A stretch of DNA of 64,000 bases from Plantactinospora soyae (GTDB lineage Bacteria > Actinomycetota > Actinomycetes > Mycobacteriales > Micromonosporaceae), in contig NZ_JADBEB010000001.1 in NCBI RefSeq assembly GCF_014874095.1, positions 8,432,001 through 8,496,000 of the forward strand. The letters run 5' to 3'. The translations under genes were made by a program, and so were the position numbers. A model generated the notes under the pieces. It saw only the letters and a program-made list of their open reading frames with translations. It was not told where the DNA came from and ran no database searches. Of this stretch, positions 49,829-57,811 are shown in pieces. Position 1 is the first letter of the stretch, and each line of letters begins with the position of its first letter.

Positions 49829-50611
49829 TCAGCCGGGAACCGAGGTCTTCGGCAGGTGCTCGGTGCCGAGCAGCAGTTGGTGCAGTTCGGCGGAGGCGCC
49901 GGCGACCTCCTCCATGTGGGCGTTGTGCCCGAAGGACCGCGGACGCGGGATGTCGATCTCGACCAGCTTGCGCACCCGGCCGGGGCGGGCACTGAGCACC
50001 GCCACCCGGTCGGCGAGCAGGACCGCCTCCTGGATGGAGTGGGTCACGAAGATCACCGTGGTGCCGAGCTGGATGTGGATGCGCTGTAGCTCGACGGCCA
50101 ACTCCTCGCGGGTCAACGCGTCCAGCGCCGAGAACGGCTCGTCCATCAGCAGCACCTTGGGCCGCTGGATGAGGGCCCGGCAGAGCGAGACCCGCTGCTG
50201 CATGCCGCCGGAGAGCTCGTGCGGCAGCCGATCGGCGAATGCCTCCAGACCGGTCATCTCCAGCAGCCGCTGGGCGTGGTCGCGGTGCTTGGCCCGCTGC
50301 CAGCGGAAGATCTCGACCGGCAGCATCACGTTCTCCCGTACGCTGCGCCAGGGCAGCAGTGCCGGGCGCTGGAACACCATTGCCACGTCGCGGCGGGGCC
50401 GGGCGACCCGTTCGCCGGCGACCAGCACCTCGCCCTGGCTCGGCCGGATCAGCCCGGCGACGATCCGCAGCAGGGTGGACTTGCCACAGCCGGACCGGCC
50501 GATCACTGCCAGGAACTCGCCGTTGCCGATCTCGAGGTCGATGTTGTGCAGCGCCTCGACCGTCCCGGATTTCCCTTTGAAGGTCCGGGAGAGCCCGGCA
50601 ATCTTGATCAT
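49829..50611 (-). CDS. ABC transporter ATPase (NrtD/SsuB/TauB type)
   Basis: 260 aa. Walker A GRSGCGKST (38-46), Q-loop FQRPALLPWRSV, signature LSGGMQQRV (near 139), Walker B VLLMDEPFSALD, and switch His in FVTHSIQEAVLLADRV. The FSALD and HSIQEAV phrases are typical of nitrate, sulfonate, taurine and thiamine-precursor importers. Last gene of a three-gene operon, 25 nt after the permease. Confidence 0.92.
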   Translation of the reverse strand: MIKIAGLSRTFKGKSGTVEALHNIDLEIGNGEFLAVIGRSGCGKSTLLRIVAGLIRPSQGEVLVAGERVARPRRDVAMVFQRPALLPWRSVRENVMLPVEIFRWQRAKHRDHAQRLLEMTGLEAFADRLPHELSGGMQQRVSLCRALIQRPKVLLMDEPFSALDALTREELAVELQRIHIQLGTTVIFVTHSIQEAVLLADRVAVLSARPGRVRKLVEIDIPRPRSFGHNAHMEEVAGASAELHQLLLGTEHLPKTSVPG

Positions 50612-50636
50612 TGTGTTCTCCTTGGACCTGTTCCGA

Positions 50637-51425
50637 TCACGACGAGGTCGCTCGAGCCCACGGCAGGAGCATCCGCTCCAACGCCACGATCAGGTAGAAC
50701 AACCCGGCGCCCATGAGGGCGAGCAGGGTCAGCGCGGCGAAGGCGAGCGGCGTGTCGGCGGACTGGCTCGAACTGACGACGACGGAGCCGAGTCCGTTGG
50801 CGGGGTTGGTGAGTTCGGCGATGACCGCGCCGATGATGGCCAGCGAGGACGCCACCTTCAGACCGACGAAGATCTGCGGCAGCGCCCAGGTGATCCGGAC
50901 CTTCACGAAGGTCTGCCACCAGGAGGCGGAGAGCGAGTGGGACAGTTCACGCAGATCGTTGGGGACCGAGGTCAGCCCGGCCATGGTGGAAACCAGGACC
51001 GGGAAGAAGCAGAGCAGCACGACCATAACGATCTTGGCCTGGGTGTTCAACCCGATCCAGACGATGAGCAGCGGGGCGAGTGCGGCCTTCGGCACCGCGT
51101 TGACCGCGGCGATCAGCGGCATGGTCATCCGCTCGACCGTGCGCGAGGCGGCGAACAAAACCGCGACGGCGGCGCCGCCGATCGCGCCGATGGCGAAGCC
51201 GATGGCCGTCGTCATCAGGGTCACCCCGGCCTGTTCGATCAGGTGGCCGGGTAGCCGCTGGAACGCCTCCACGACGTCCTGGGGTGCGGGCAGCCAGAAG
51301 GATTCGATGCCGAAGGCGAAGGTGATCAGCCACCAGAGGGAGAGTGCCAGCACCACACCCAGAACGGGCAGCCCGGCGTTGAACCACATACCTCGCGGCC
51401 CGGCGTCGGTCGTCTTGTCAGTCAT
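50637..51425 (-). CDS. ABC transporter permease (SsuC/TauC/NMT1-system type)
   Basis: 262 aa, six predicted helices from about residue 17 (LPVLGVVLALSLWWLITFAF). The family loop ELSHSLSASWWQTFVKVRITWALPQIFVGLKVASSLAIIGAVIAE is near 150-195. Forms the membrane pore with the ATPase downstream. ATG 51425 with GGATC/GTGG upstream, a modest site. The 197-nt gap from the binding-protein gene contains three stem-loops. Confidence 0.9.
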   Translation of the reverse strand: MTDKTTDAGPRGMWFNAGLPVLGVVLALSLWWLITFAFGIESFWLPAPQDVVEAFQRLPGHLIEQAGVTLMTTAIGFAIGAIGGAAVAVLFAASRTVERMTMPLIAAVNAVPKAALAPLLIVWIGLNTQAKIVMVVLLCFFPVLVSTMAGLTSVPNDLRELSHSLSASWWQTFVKVRITWALPQIFVGLKVASSLAIIGAVIAELTNPANGLGSVVVSSSQSADTPLAFAALTLLALMGAGLFYLIVALERMLLPWARATSS

Positions 51426-51489
51426 GGTGGATCCCGTGGGTCCTTTCGGGCGTCGGGGCAGGCGGCAGCGGCCGTGCCGGGCAAGGGGC

Positions 51490-51596
51490 CCTCGGCGGTG
51501 AGGCCGAGGAGGGACGGCGGTCACTCCGACCACCGTCCCCGTTGTCCGTCAGGTACGTCCGACCGCCGACGCGGGCATCTCGACAGCGGTCGAGAT
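51490..51596 (-). promoter_or_regulatory. three stem-loops between binding-protein and permease genes
   Basis: ATCTCGAC/GTCGAGAT (51577-51584, 51589-51596, tetraloop AGCG), GGGACGGCGGTC/GACCACCGTCCC (51511-51522, 51528-51539, one mismatch), and CCTCGGC/GCCGAGG (51490-51496, 51503-51509). The cluster follows the binding-protein gene and probably limits read-through to the permease or stabilises the upstream message. Confidence 0.65.
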
Positions 51597-51622
51597 CGTG
51601 TTGGTTGTCGAGGCCGGCGTCG

Positions 51623-52633
51623 TCAGCTCTTCGGTACGAAGCCGAAGTCGACCACACCCTTCGGGTCGAGCCCGGCGGGCATCAGTCCGGAGCCCTGCAG
51701 GATGGCGATGGTCCGTGCCACCCGCTGCTCGTCCATGAAGCCGATCGGGGCACCACCGGCCGGCTTGACGTACGGCGTCATCGCCGTGATCTCGCCGACA
51801 CCGGCCGCCACCGCGTAGCTCGGCTCCGCCTTGTTCAGGATCTTCGCCGCCTCCTCCGGGTTGTCGATCGAGTACTGCAGGCCCTTCAGCACGGCGGTGT
51901 TGAACCGGCGAACCAGGTCCGGGTCCTTCTCGATCAGGGCGGGGGTGGTGATGATGGCGTTGCCGAACAGGTCCCGCAGGTAGTCGCTGTACGGCAGCAC
52001 GACGACCTCCTTCTTCGACGCCGTCGCCAACGCTCCCCGGCTGAGCAGGAACGTGCCGAGCGCGTCCACCTGCCCGCTCGTCATCAGCGAGTTGAGCGCC
52101 GTGGGCTGCACGCCCTTGATCGTGACGCTCTTCGGGTCGAGGCCGGCCAGCTGGGCGTACGCCGGGAAGAGCAGTTCGGTCACCGAGCCCTGACCGGTGG
52201 CCATGGTCTTGCCGGCCAGGTCCTGGACGCTGCTGATGTTGGTGTCCTTGGTGGTCATCACCGAGATCAGCGTCTGCTGATGCACCGCGGCGATCGCCCG
52301 CCAGTCGGTGAACTCGCCCTTGCCGGCCTGGATCACCGCACCGGTGAAGTCGAGCGAGGCGAACTGGACCTGCCCCGCCTTGAGCGCCGTGAGGTTCGGC
52401 CCGTTACCCGCACCCTTCTTGATGTCGACCTCGATGCCGACCTCGGCGAAGTAGCCCTTCTCCTTCGCCACCCAGGCGAAGGCGTCACGGCCCACGGCAC
52501 CGAAGGCCGTGATGTAGGCGACCTTGTCGGTCTCCTGGGTTGACGCGCCGCTGTCGTCGCCGCTGCTGCAACCGCTCACGGTCAGTGCCGTGGCCAGCAG
52601 CGCCGCTGCCAACACGCGAGAGCGTCTGAACAT
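51623..52633 (-). CDS. ABC transporter substrate-binding lipoprotein (NMT1/THI5-like)
   Basis: 336 aa. Lipobox VSGC with Cys22. NMT1/SsuA-like fold: VAYITAFGAVGRDAFAWVAKEKGYFAEVGIEVDI, then TALKAGQVQFASLDFTGAVIQAGKG and KTMATGQGSVTELLFPAYAQLAGLD. Ligands of the family include pyrimidine precursors, sulfonates and aromatic acids. The ABC unit faces a GntR regulator and a DUF6282 hydrolase, suggesting import of the hydrolase's substrate. Confidence 0.9.
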   Translation of the reverse strand: MFRRSRVLAAALLATALTVSGCSSGDDSGASTQETDKVAYITAFGAVGRDAFAWVAKEKGYFAEVGIEVDIKKGAGNGPNLTALKAGQVQFASLDFTGAVIQAGKGEFTDWRAIAAVHQQTLISVMTTKDTNISSVQDLAGKTMATGQGSVTELLFPAYAQLAGLDPKSVTIKGVQPTALNSLMTSGQVDALGTFLLSRGALATASKKEVVVLPYSDYLRDLFGNAIITTPALIEKDPDLVRRFNTAVLKGLQYSIDNPEEAAKILNKAEPSYAVAAGVGEITAMTPYVKPAGGAPIGFMDEQRVARTIAILQGSGLMPAGLDPKGVVDFGFVPKS

Positions 52634-53041
52634 GTATGCCTCCAGCTTTTAGCTTGTGGATGGACGGACGCCAGCGCACCCGCAGGGGTGCCCCTCCGCC
52701 TGATCGACGCCCGATCCGCGCCGGCCTCGCCCGGTCGAGAATCGTAGATGACTCATGTCCGGCTTGTCACCGACGGGATCGGGTTAAATTCTGTGTTCTA
52801 AAGCGGTAATTTCACGCTCACAGAAGCTCTTTCAGCAGGTCAGGGCGTTGTTGACAACGAGCATCCTGACGACAATCCTGTCTACAAGATTGTTGATGAT
52901 TCGGGAGACAATGTTGCGGCTTGGCAAGGTCCATCGAGGACGATGGGATCCGTTGGGGACTCCACACACGACCGTTTCGGGCACACCGACCCTGCTCACC
53001 CCCCGTGCACGGGAGCGCGGTGCGGCGGACGTCCGGCCGGA
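52634..53041. other. 408-nt divergent region with GntR-type dyads
   Basis: An A+T-richer stretch (52770-52920) by local standards, between the ABC operon and the GntR gene. Contains ACAAT/ATTGT dyads (52846-52893) and a TTGACA at 52851-52856 without a convincing -10. No gene recognised. Confidence 0.6.
52846..52893. promoter_or_regulatory. operator cluster for the GntR-FCD regulator
   Basis: CGTTG-TTGA-CAACG (52846-52859) and ACAATC-N10-GATTGT (52872-52893). The second is centred on TGTCTACA, which fits the GT-N-AC core bound by FadR/FCD-type GntR regulators. Both dyads lie between the regulator and the ABC operon it should control. Confidence 0.6.
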
Positions 53042-53830
53042 ATGGGTACCCGCCGGAAACCGTCAGACATCGACGGTGACCGTGCGGTGAGCGGCGCCAC
53101 CCCACCACCGACAACCACCTCGCGGCGAGCATCGGGCACCCCGCGCCGCCGCGCGGCCCGCTCCGCCGACGAGGCGTACCAGGAACTCCGCCAGGCGATC
53201 TACCGGGGCGAGCTGATGCCCAACGAGCGACTGATCGAGGTCGAGTTGGCAGCCCGGCTCCAGGTCAGCCGGGGCGTGGTACGCACCGTGCTGGTCCGAC
53301 TCGGCCAGGACGGGCTGGTCGTACTCACGCCGAACCGGGGTGCGCACGTCCGGCTGGTCACCGAGGAGCAGGCGGTCGAGATCCTCCAGGTCCGGGCCGT
53401 ACTGGAGGCACTCACCGCGCGCCAGGCGGCGCTGCACGCGACCGACCAGGAGATCAGCGCGATCCGTCGGGTGCTGAACCGGATGACCCGGAAGCTGGAG
53501 CAGGACGACCTGCTCGGCTACTCGGAGGGGAACGCCAACCTGCACGCGTCGATCATCGCGGCAGCCCGACACGAGACCACCGCCGGGCTGATCGCCGGGC
53601 TACGCGCCCAACTCGTCCGGTTCCAGTACCGCACGATCCTGGTGCCCGGCCGGCCCGCCCAGTCGCTCGGCGAGCACGCCGCGATCGTGGAGGCGATCAC
53701 CAACCGCGATCCGGACGCGGCCGAGGCGGCCATGCGGCGACACCTCGGACACGTCGAGTCCACCCTGGCGAACACCGCCACGGCACTCCACCGCACGGCC
53801 GGCCCGCCCGACGGCACCCGTACGGCCTGA
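53042..53830 (+). CDS. GntR family regulator with FCD domain
   Basis: 262 aa from ATG 53042. Basic unstructured N-terminus, winged HTH (about 45-105, AYQELRQAIYRGELMPNERLIEVELAARLQVSRGVVRTVLVRL), and an FCD effector domain (about 120-245) with metal/ligand His in ANLHASIIAAARH and EHAAIVEAI. FCD members sense carboxylic acids. A start at GTG 53087 is also possible; neither has a good ribosome-binding site. Lies 37 nt before the DUF6282 gene and divergent from the ABC importer. Confidence 0.87.
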   Translation: MGTRRKPSDIDGDRAVSGATPPPTTTSRRASGTPRRRAARSADEAYQELRQAIYRGELMPNERLIEVELAARLQVSRGVVRTVLVRLGQDGLVVLTPNRGAHVRLVTEEQAVEILQVRAVLEALTARQAALHATDQEISAIRRVLNRMTRKLEQDDLLGYSEGNANLHASIIAAARHETTAGLIAGLRAQLVRFQYRTILVPGRPAQSLGEHAAIVEAITNRDPDAAEAAMRRHLGHVESTLANTATALHRTAGPPDGTRTA

Positions 53831-53867
53831 ACCGGCCGTACCCGTACCCCTTTCCCCAAGGAGCGAC

Positions 53868-54803
53868 ATGTCAGATCACCCCGTCCCGTCCCCGCACGCC
53901 CGTCGCCTGGTGCAGGGGGCGTACGACACCCACGTGCACATCGCCCCGGACGTCATGGCGCGCCGGATCGACGACGTCGACCTGGCCCGACGCTTCGCCG
54001 AGGTCGGGCTCGCCGGCTTCGTACTGAAGTCGCACTACGTGGCGACCGCGGAACGTGCGGCGGTCGTACGCAAGGTGGTCCCCGAGGTGGACGTGCTCGG
54101 CGCGATCACCCTGAACGGCTCGATGGGCGGGATGAACCCGGCCGCGGTCGAGATCGCCGGCCGGCTCGGCGCACGGATCGTCTGGATGCCCACCGTGGAC
54201 TCCGGCAACCAGCGCCGCAGCACCGCCACCGACCTGCCCGGGGCCAAGCCTGCCATGTGGGGCGCCCTCCAGGCCGACCTGCACGCCCAGGGCATCGTGC
54301 CGGACGTCGTCGAGGTGGTCGACGCCGACGGCCAGGTACTCGAACGGGTCCGGCAGGTGCTGCGGGTCATCGCCCGGCACGACCTCGTGCTCGCCACCGG
54401 GCACCTGGCCGGTGCCGAGATCCTCGCGCTGACCCGGGCCGCCACCCAGGAGGGCGTACGCCGGATCGTGGTCACCCATCCCGAGTTCACCTCGCAGCGA
54501 CTTCCGGTGGAGCGGCAGCGGGAGCTGGCCGAGGCGGGCGCCCTGCTGGAGCGCTGCTTCACCACCCCGTACACCGGGAAGGTCGGCTGGGACGAGTTGT
54601 TCGCCAACATCCGGGCGGTCGGCCCCGAACACTCCGTACTCTCCAGCGACCTGGGGCAGCCGTTCAACCCGCCGGTCGAGGACGGACTGCCGCTCTTCGC
54701 CGACCGCCTGCTGGCCGCCGGCTTCACCGAGCAGGAGGTGCACACCATGGCCGTGGTCAACTCGCGGCGCCTGGCGGCGGCGAGCGCGACGGTGCCGGCG
54801 TAA
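53868..54803 (+). CDS. DUF6282 family metal-dependent hydrolase
   Basis: 311 aa amidohydrolase-like TIM-barrel protein. An N-terminal metal motif DTHVHIAPD (20-28, His22/His24), then LKSHYV, LATGHLAG, VTHPEF and LSSDLGQPFNPP supply further His/Asp ligands. Members are annotated by domain only; they probably hydrolyse a cyclic amide, lactone or similar. AAGGAG precedes ATG 53868. Its position between a GntR-FCD regulator and an NMT1-type importer suggests a catabolic role for an imported small acid or heterocycle. Confidence 0.85.
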   Translation: MSDHPVPSPHARRLVQGAYDTHVHIAPDVMARRIDDVDLARRFAEVGLAGFVLKSHYVATAERAAVVRKVVPEVDVLGAITLNGSMGGMNPAAVEIAGRLGARIVWMPTVDSGNQRRSTATDLPGAKPAMWGALQADLHAQGIVPDVVEVVDADGQVLERVRQVLRVIARHDLVLATGHLAGAEILALTRAATQEGVRRIVVTHPEFTSQRLPVERQRELAEAGALLERCFTTPYTGKVGWDELFANIRAVGPEHSVLSSDLGQPFNPPVEDGLPLFADRLLAAGFTEQEVHTMAVVNSRRLAAASATVPA

Positions 54804-54827
54804 CCGGGTTGCCCGGGGCCGACACCG

Positions 54828-55568
54828 TCAGGTGAACGGCACGATGACCAGCGGTGTAGTGCTGGGTTGCGCGGAACCTCCGGCCGGTTCGACCGTCACC
54901 GCGACCGCGCTCCGACCCCGTACCCCGCTGAGCAGCGCCGTGTCGCCGGTGGCCCCGGCCGCCAGCACGTTCGCCGGACGAGCGGTGGCCCCGTCCATCA
55001 GCCACAACTGGTACGCCCGGTCGGCCGGGATCGGTGGGGCGTCGGCGAGCAGCGCCAGTCCGGCGTCCCGGCCCGGGGAGCTGAACACGGTGAGCCGACC
55101 GCCGCCGGACAGCTCGGCACCCCGTACCGCCAGGTCCGGCTGGGCGAGGACGGTCCGGATCCGCTCGGTCTCGGCGCGGGCGGCGGCGGTGCTGGCCCGC
55201 TCGTCGCGTACCCGTTGCTGTGCGACGGTCCAGGTGACCGCGCCGGCACCCGCGGCCAGGACCGCGGCGGCGACCGCGACGGCGCTCAGCGTCCGCCAGC
55301 GCGATCCGGCCGGCCTACCGTCCCTGGCCGGCCGGCCGCCCGGCCGCACCTGACGGGTCCGGGACACCTCGGCCAGCACCTCGGTACGCAGTCCCGGCGG
55401 CGGCACCGACCAGGCGCCGTCGGCCAGCCGGGCGGCGGTCTCCCGCAGTTCGCCGACCTCGCTGGCGCAGGACGGACAGTCGGCCAGATGCCGGCTGAAC
55501 GCGGCCCGTTCGATGTCGTCCACGGCGTCGAGCACGTACGCCCCGACCAGGGTGTGGATGTCGGTCAT
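54828..55568 (-). CDS. RskA-like anti-sigma factor
   Basis: 246 aa. N-terminal zinc-finger anti-sigma domain HLADCPSC (His27, Cys31, Cys34), a single membrane helix at about 94-115 (LSAVAVAAAVLAAGAGAVTW), and an extracytoplasmic RskA domain ending VTVEPAGGSAQPSTTPLVIVPF. Holds the SigK-type factor inactive until cut by regulated proteolysis (known for mycobacteria). ATG 55568 overlaps the sigma stop as ATGA. Confidence 0.92.
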   Translation of the reverse strand: MTDIHTLVGAYVLDAVDDIERAAFSRHLADCPSCASEVGELRETAARLADGAWSVPPPGLRTEVLAEVSRTRQVRPGGRPARDGRPAGSRWRTLSAVAVAAAVLAAGAGAVTWTVAQQRVRDERASTAAARAETERIRTVLAQPDLAVRGAELSGGGRLTVFSSPGRDAGLALLADAPPIPADRAYQLWLMDGATARPANVLAAGATGDTALLSGVRGRSAVAVTVEPAGGSAQPSTTPLVIVPFT

Positions 55569-56191
55569 CGGGCCACCGCCATCGAGAGACAGTCACGCAA
55601 CCGGATCAGTCCGTCGCGCATCCGGGTCTTCACGGTCGGCAGGCTCGTGTCGAGCAACTCGGCGACCTCCCGATAGGTGTGCCCGCCGTAGTAGGCAAGG
55701 GTTATCGACTCCCGCTGGAGGTCGGTCAGGTCGCGGAGGCACCGCCGTACCTGCTGTTGCTCCAGCCGTCGGGTCGCCTGCTCCTCCACGTCGTCATGGG
55801 GTGTCTCGGTCGGGACCCCGGCGGCGGCCCTGCGCTGCCGGTCGGCACTGGCCTGCTCGGAACGGACCCGGTCGACCGCGCGCCGGTGCGCGATGGTGCA
55901 CACCCAACCGGTCGCCGAACCGCGTTCGGGATCGAACCGGGTAGCGGTCCGCCACACCTCCACCAGCACCTCCTGGGCCACCTCCTCGGCCTGTGCCGGA
56001 TCCCGCAGCACCCGACGGACCAGCCCGTACACCCGGGGTGCGACCAGGTCGTAGAGCCGGCCGAACGCCGCCTCGTCGCCACGGGCCACCGCCGGCAGCA
56101 GGGCGTCCACGTCCTCGGCGCGACCGGCGTTCCCGGTCGGCACCGGAACAAGGTGGTCGGGCCGGCGCCGCGCGCCGCTGGGATCCGTCAT
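55565..56191 (-). CDS. sigK: ECF sigma factor, SigK type
   Basis: 208 aa. Region 2 at about 35-105 (GDEAAFGRLYDLVAPRVYGLVRRVL, then QEVLVEVWRTATRFDPERGSATGWV), region 4 at about 145-200 (LTDLQRESITLAYYGGHTYREVAELL, TSLPTVKTRMRDGLI). Directs RNA polymerase to extracytoplasmic-stress promoters. Coupled to the RskA-like gene. ATG 56191 is preferred (GGAAGG upstream); an in-frame GTG at 56242 would add 17 residues. Confidence 0.9.
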   Translation of the reverse strand: MTDPSGARRRPDHLVPVPTGNAGRAEDVDALLPAVARGDEAAFGRLYDLVAPRVYGLVRRVLRDPAQAEEVAQEVLVEVWRTATRFDPERGSATGWVCTIAHRRAVDRVRSEQASADRQRRAAAGVPTETPHDDVEEQATRRLEQQQVRRCLRDLTDLQRESITLAYYGGHTYREVAELLDTSLPTVKTRMRDGLIRLRDCLSMAVAR

Positions 56192-56266
56192 GAGACCAGC
56201 CTTCCGTCGCCCCCGACCGGGGCGCATAGAGGTATTTGACACGGTGACGCCCCCGTTGGATACCCG

Positions 56267-57811
56267 TCAGGCGAACGAGGTCAGGCCCCGACCGGCGAGA
56301 ACCAGTCCGACGACGAGGACCAGCCCGGCGGTCGCGGTCGGCACGGCGGACGACAGCGTGGCCAGTCGGTGCCACCGGCGCCCGCCGCGTCCGCGCCGGC
56401 GCCGGTCCCAGCGTTCCCGCAGCCGGATCACCAGCAGGCCCGCCGCGGTCAGCGTCGCCGCCATGCCGACGCCGTATCCGATCACCAGCAGGACCCCGAA
56501 GCCGGTACGCCCGAGCCCGATCGCACCGAGCAGGATGACCAGGGCGGACGGGCTGGGTACCAGGCCACCCGAGATGCCGATGCCGAGGATGCCGAGCCGG
56601 CTCGGCCGGTCCCCCGGATGCCGATGGTGGTGACCGCCGGGCCGGTGATCGTGGGCGTGATCGTGGTGCCCGTGGTGGTGGCCGTCGTGATCGTGGTCGG
56701 GGCCGCCGTGGGTGTGCGGGCGCGGGTGAGTGTGACCGGAGGTGGTGCGGCGCCGTCGGCGGCGCCAGAGGTCGACCAGCATGCCCAGGCCGACGACGGC
56801 GATCAGCGCGCCGCTGAGCACGCCGAGCCAGCCGAGCACCGTCTCGCCGACCAGCCCCGCGACGCTGGTCAGGAGCAGTCCGAGCAGCAGTACCCCACCG
56901 GTGTGGGTCAGGGTCACCGTCGCACCGACCGTGACCGCGTCGCGGGGCCGGCCGGCCCGCCCGGCCAGGTAGGCGGCCATCACCGTCTTGCCGTGGCCGG
57001 GCAGCGCGGCGTGCGCCGCGCCGAGCACCAGCGCCAGCAGCACCGCGAGTACGCCGACCAGCGGGGTCAACCGCTGGCTGCCGACGATGTCCCGCAGGGT
57101 CCCCTCGGCTCGCGCAGTCCAGCCGGTACCGGCCGGGATGTTCCGGCCGGCGGTCGTCGTGCCACCGGCCGCCGCTGCGCCGGTGGCGTCGGGCTCGACC
57201 CGCAGCCGCGCCGACCGCACGTCCAGCGGCGAGCTGAGCAGGTCCTCCGGGTACGTCCGGAGCCCACCACTGACGCTCTCCACCGGCAACGGGGAGTCGA
57301 CGATCCGCACCCCGTGCCCGACGGCGGTCAACTCGCGCCAGCCCACCCGGTCGGTCCGGAACCGGTTGACGATCCCGACCGTCGTCGCCGAGTCGAGTGT
57401 GGCGTCGGCGACCAGCCGGCAGCGCAGTCTGCTGGTCGGCAGGCCGGCGGCACCGTCGGCGTACGCGAGGGCGCTGTCGTCGACCGTCCAGTCCAGCCGT
57501 CGGCCCGCCACCACGACCTCGAAGTCCCCGGCGAGGGTGCCGCAGTCGGCCGTCGCCCGGGCGGCGCGTTCCGGCCCGCTCGGCGTACCGTCCCGATCGG
57601 TGTCCACCGCCGAGGACTCCTGGAGCGTCGGCAGCTCGGCGAGGTCGATCTCGGCGGCCACCTCGACCCGGTCGGGATGCAGGTGCACCGCCGCGAGTTG
57701 GTTGACCGAGAAGTTGCCCAGCGGGTGGGCCTGGGCCGGGCCCGGCGGGGCGACGAGGAGGCAGCCGAGTCCGCCGGACAGGCCCGCGAGGACGAGTGCG
57801 ATCCGGTTCAT
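56267..57811 (-). CDS. NicO/RcnA-like nickel-cobalt transporter with secreted N-terminal domain
   Basis: 514 aa. Signal peptide about 1-28 (ends AQAHPLGNFS), an extracytoplasmic beta domain (about 29-240), then six helices of the NicO family. These include the GAAHAALPGHGKTVMAAYL metal motif (about 263-281) and a cytoplasmic His-rich loop (about 355-400, many His in HHHGHHDHAHDH) that binds Ni/Co/Zn. It exports or imports divalent metal. ATG 57811 overlaps the TPR stop as ATGA. The HPLGNFSVN start of the mature domain is conserved in actinobacterial relatives from memory. Confidence 0.88.
   Translation of the reverse strand: MNRIALVLAGLSGGLGCLLVAPPGPAQAHPLGNFSVNQLAAVHLHPDRVEVAAEIDLAELPTLQESSAVDTDRDGTPSGPERAARATADCGTLAGDFEVVVAGRRLDWTVDDSALAYADGAAGLPTSRLRCRLVADATLDSATTVGIVNRFRTDRVGWRELTAVGHGVRIVDSPLPVESVSGGLRTYPEDLLSSPLDVRSARLRVEPDATGAAAAGGTTTAGRNIPAGTGWTARAEGTLRDIVGSQRLTPLVGVLAVLLALVLGAAHAALPGHGKTVMAAYLAGRAGRPRDAVTVGATVTLTHTGGVLLLGLLLTSVAGLVGETVLGWLGVLSGALIAVVGLGMLVDLWRRRRRRTTSGHTHPRPHTHGGPDHDHDGHHHGHHDHAHDHRPGGHHHRHPGDRPSRLGILGIGISGGLVPSPSALVILLGAIGLGRTGFGVLLVIGYGVGMAATLTAAGLLVIRLRERWDRRRRGRGGRRWHRLATLSSAVPTATAGLVLVVGLVLAGRGLTSFA

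Noticed and set aside
56640-56760. GTG/CAC-rich low-complexity tract
   Set aside because: Encodes the His-rich metal loop of the NicO protein; not a structural repeat.
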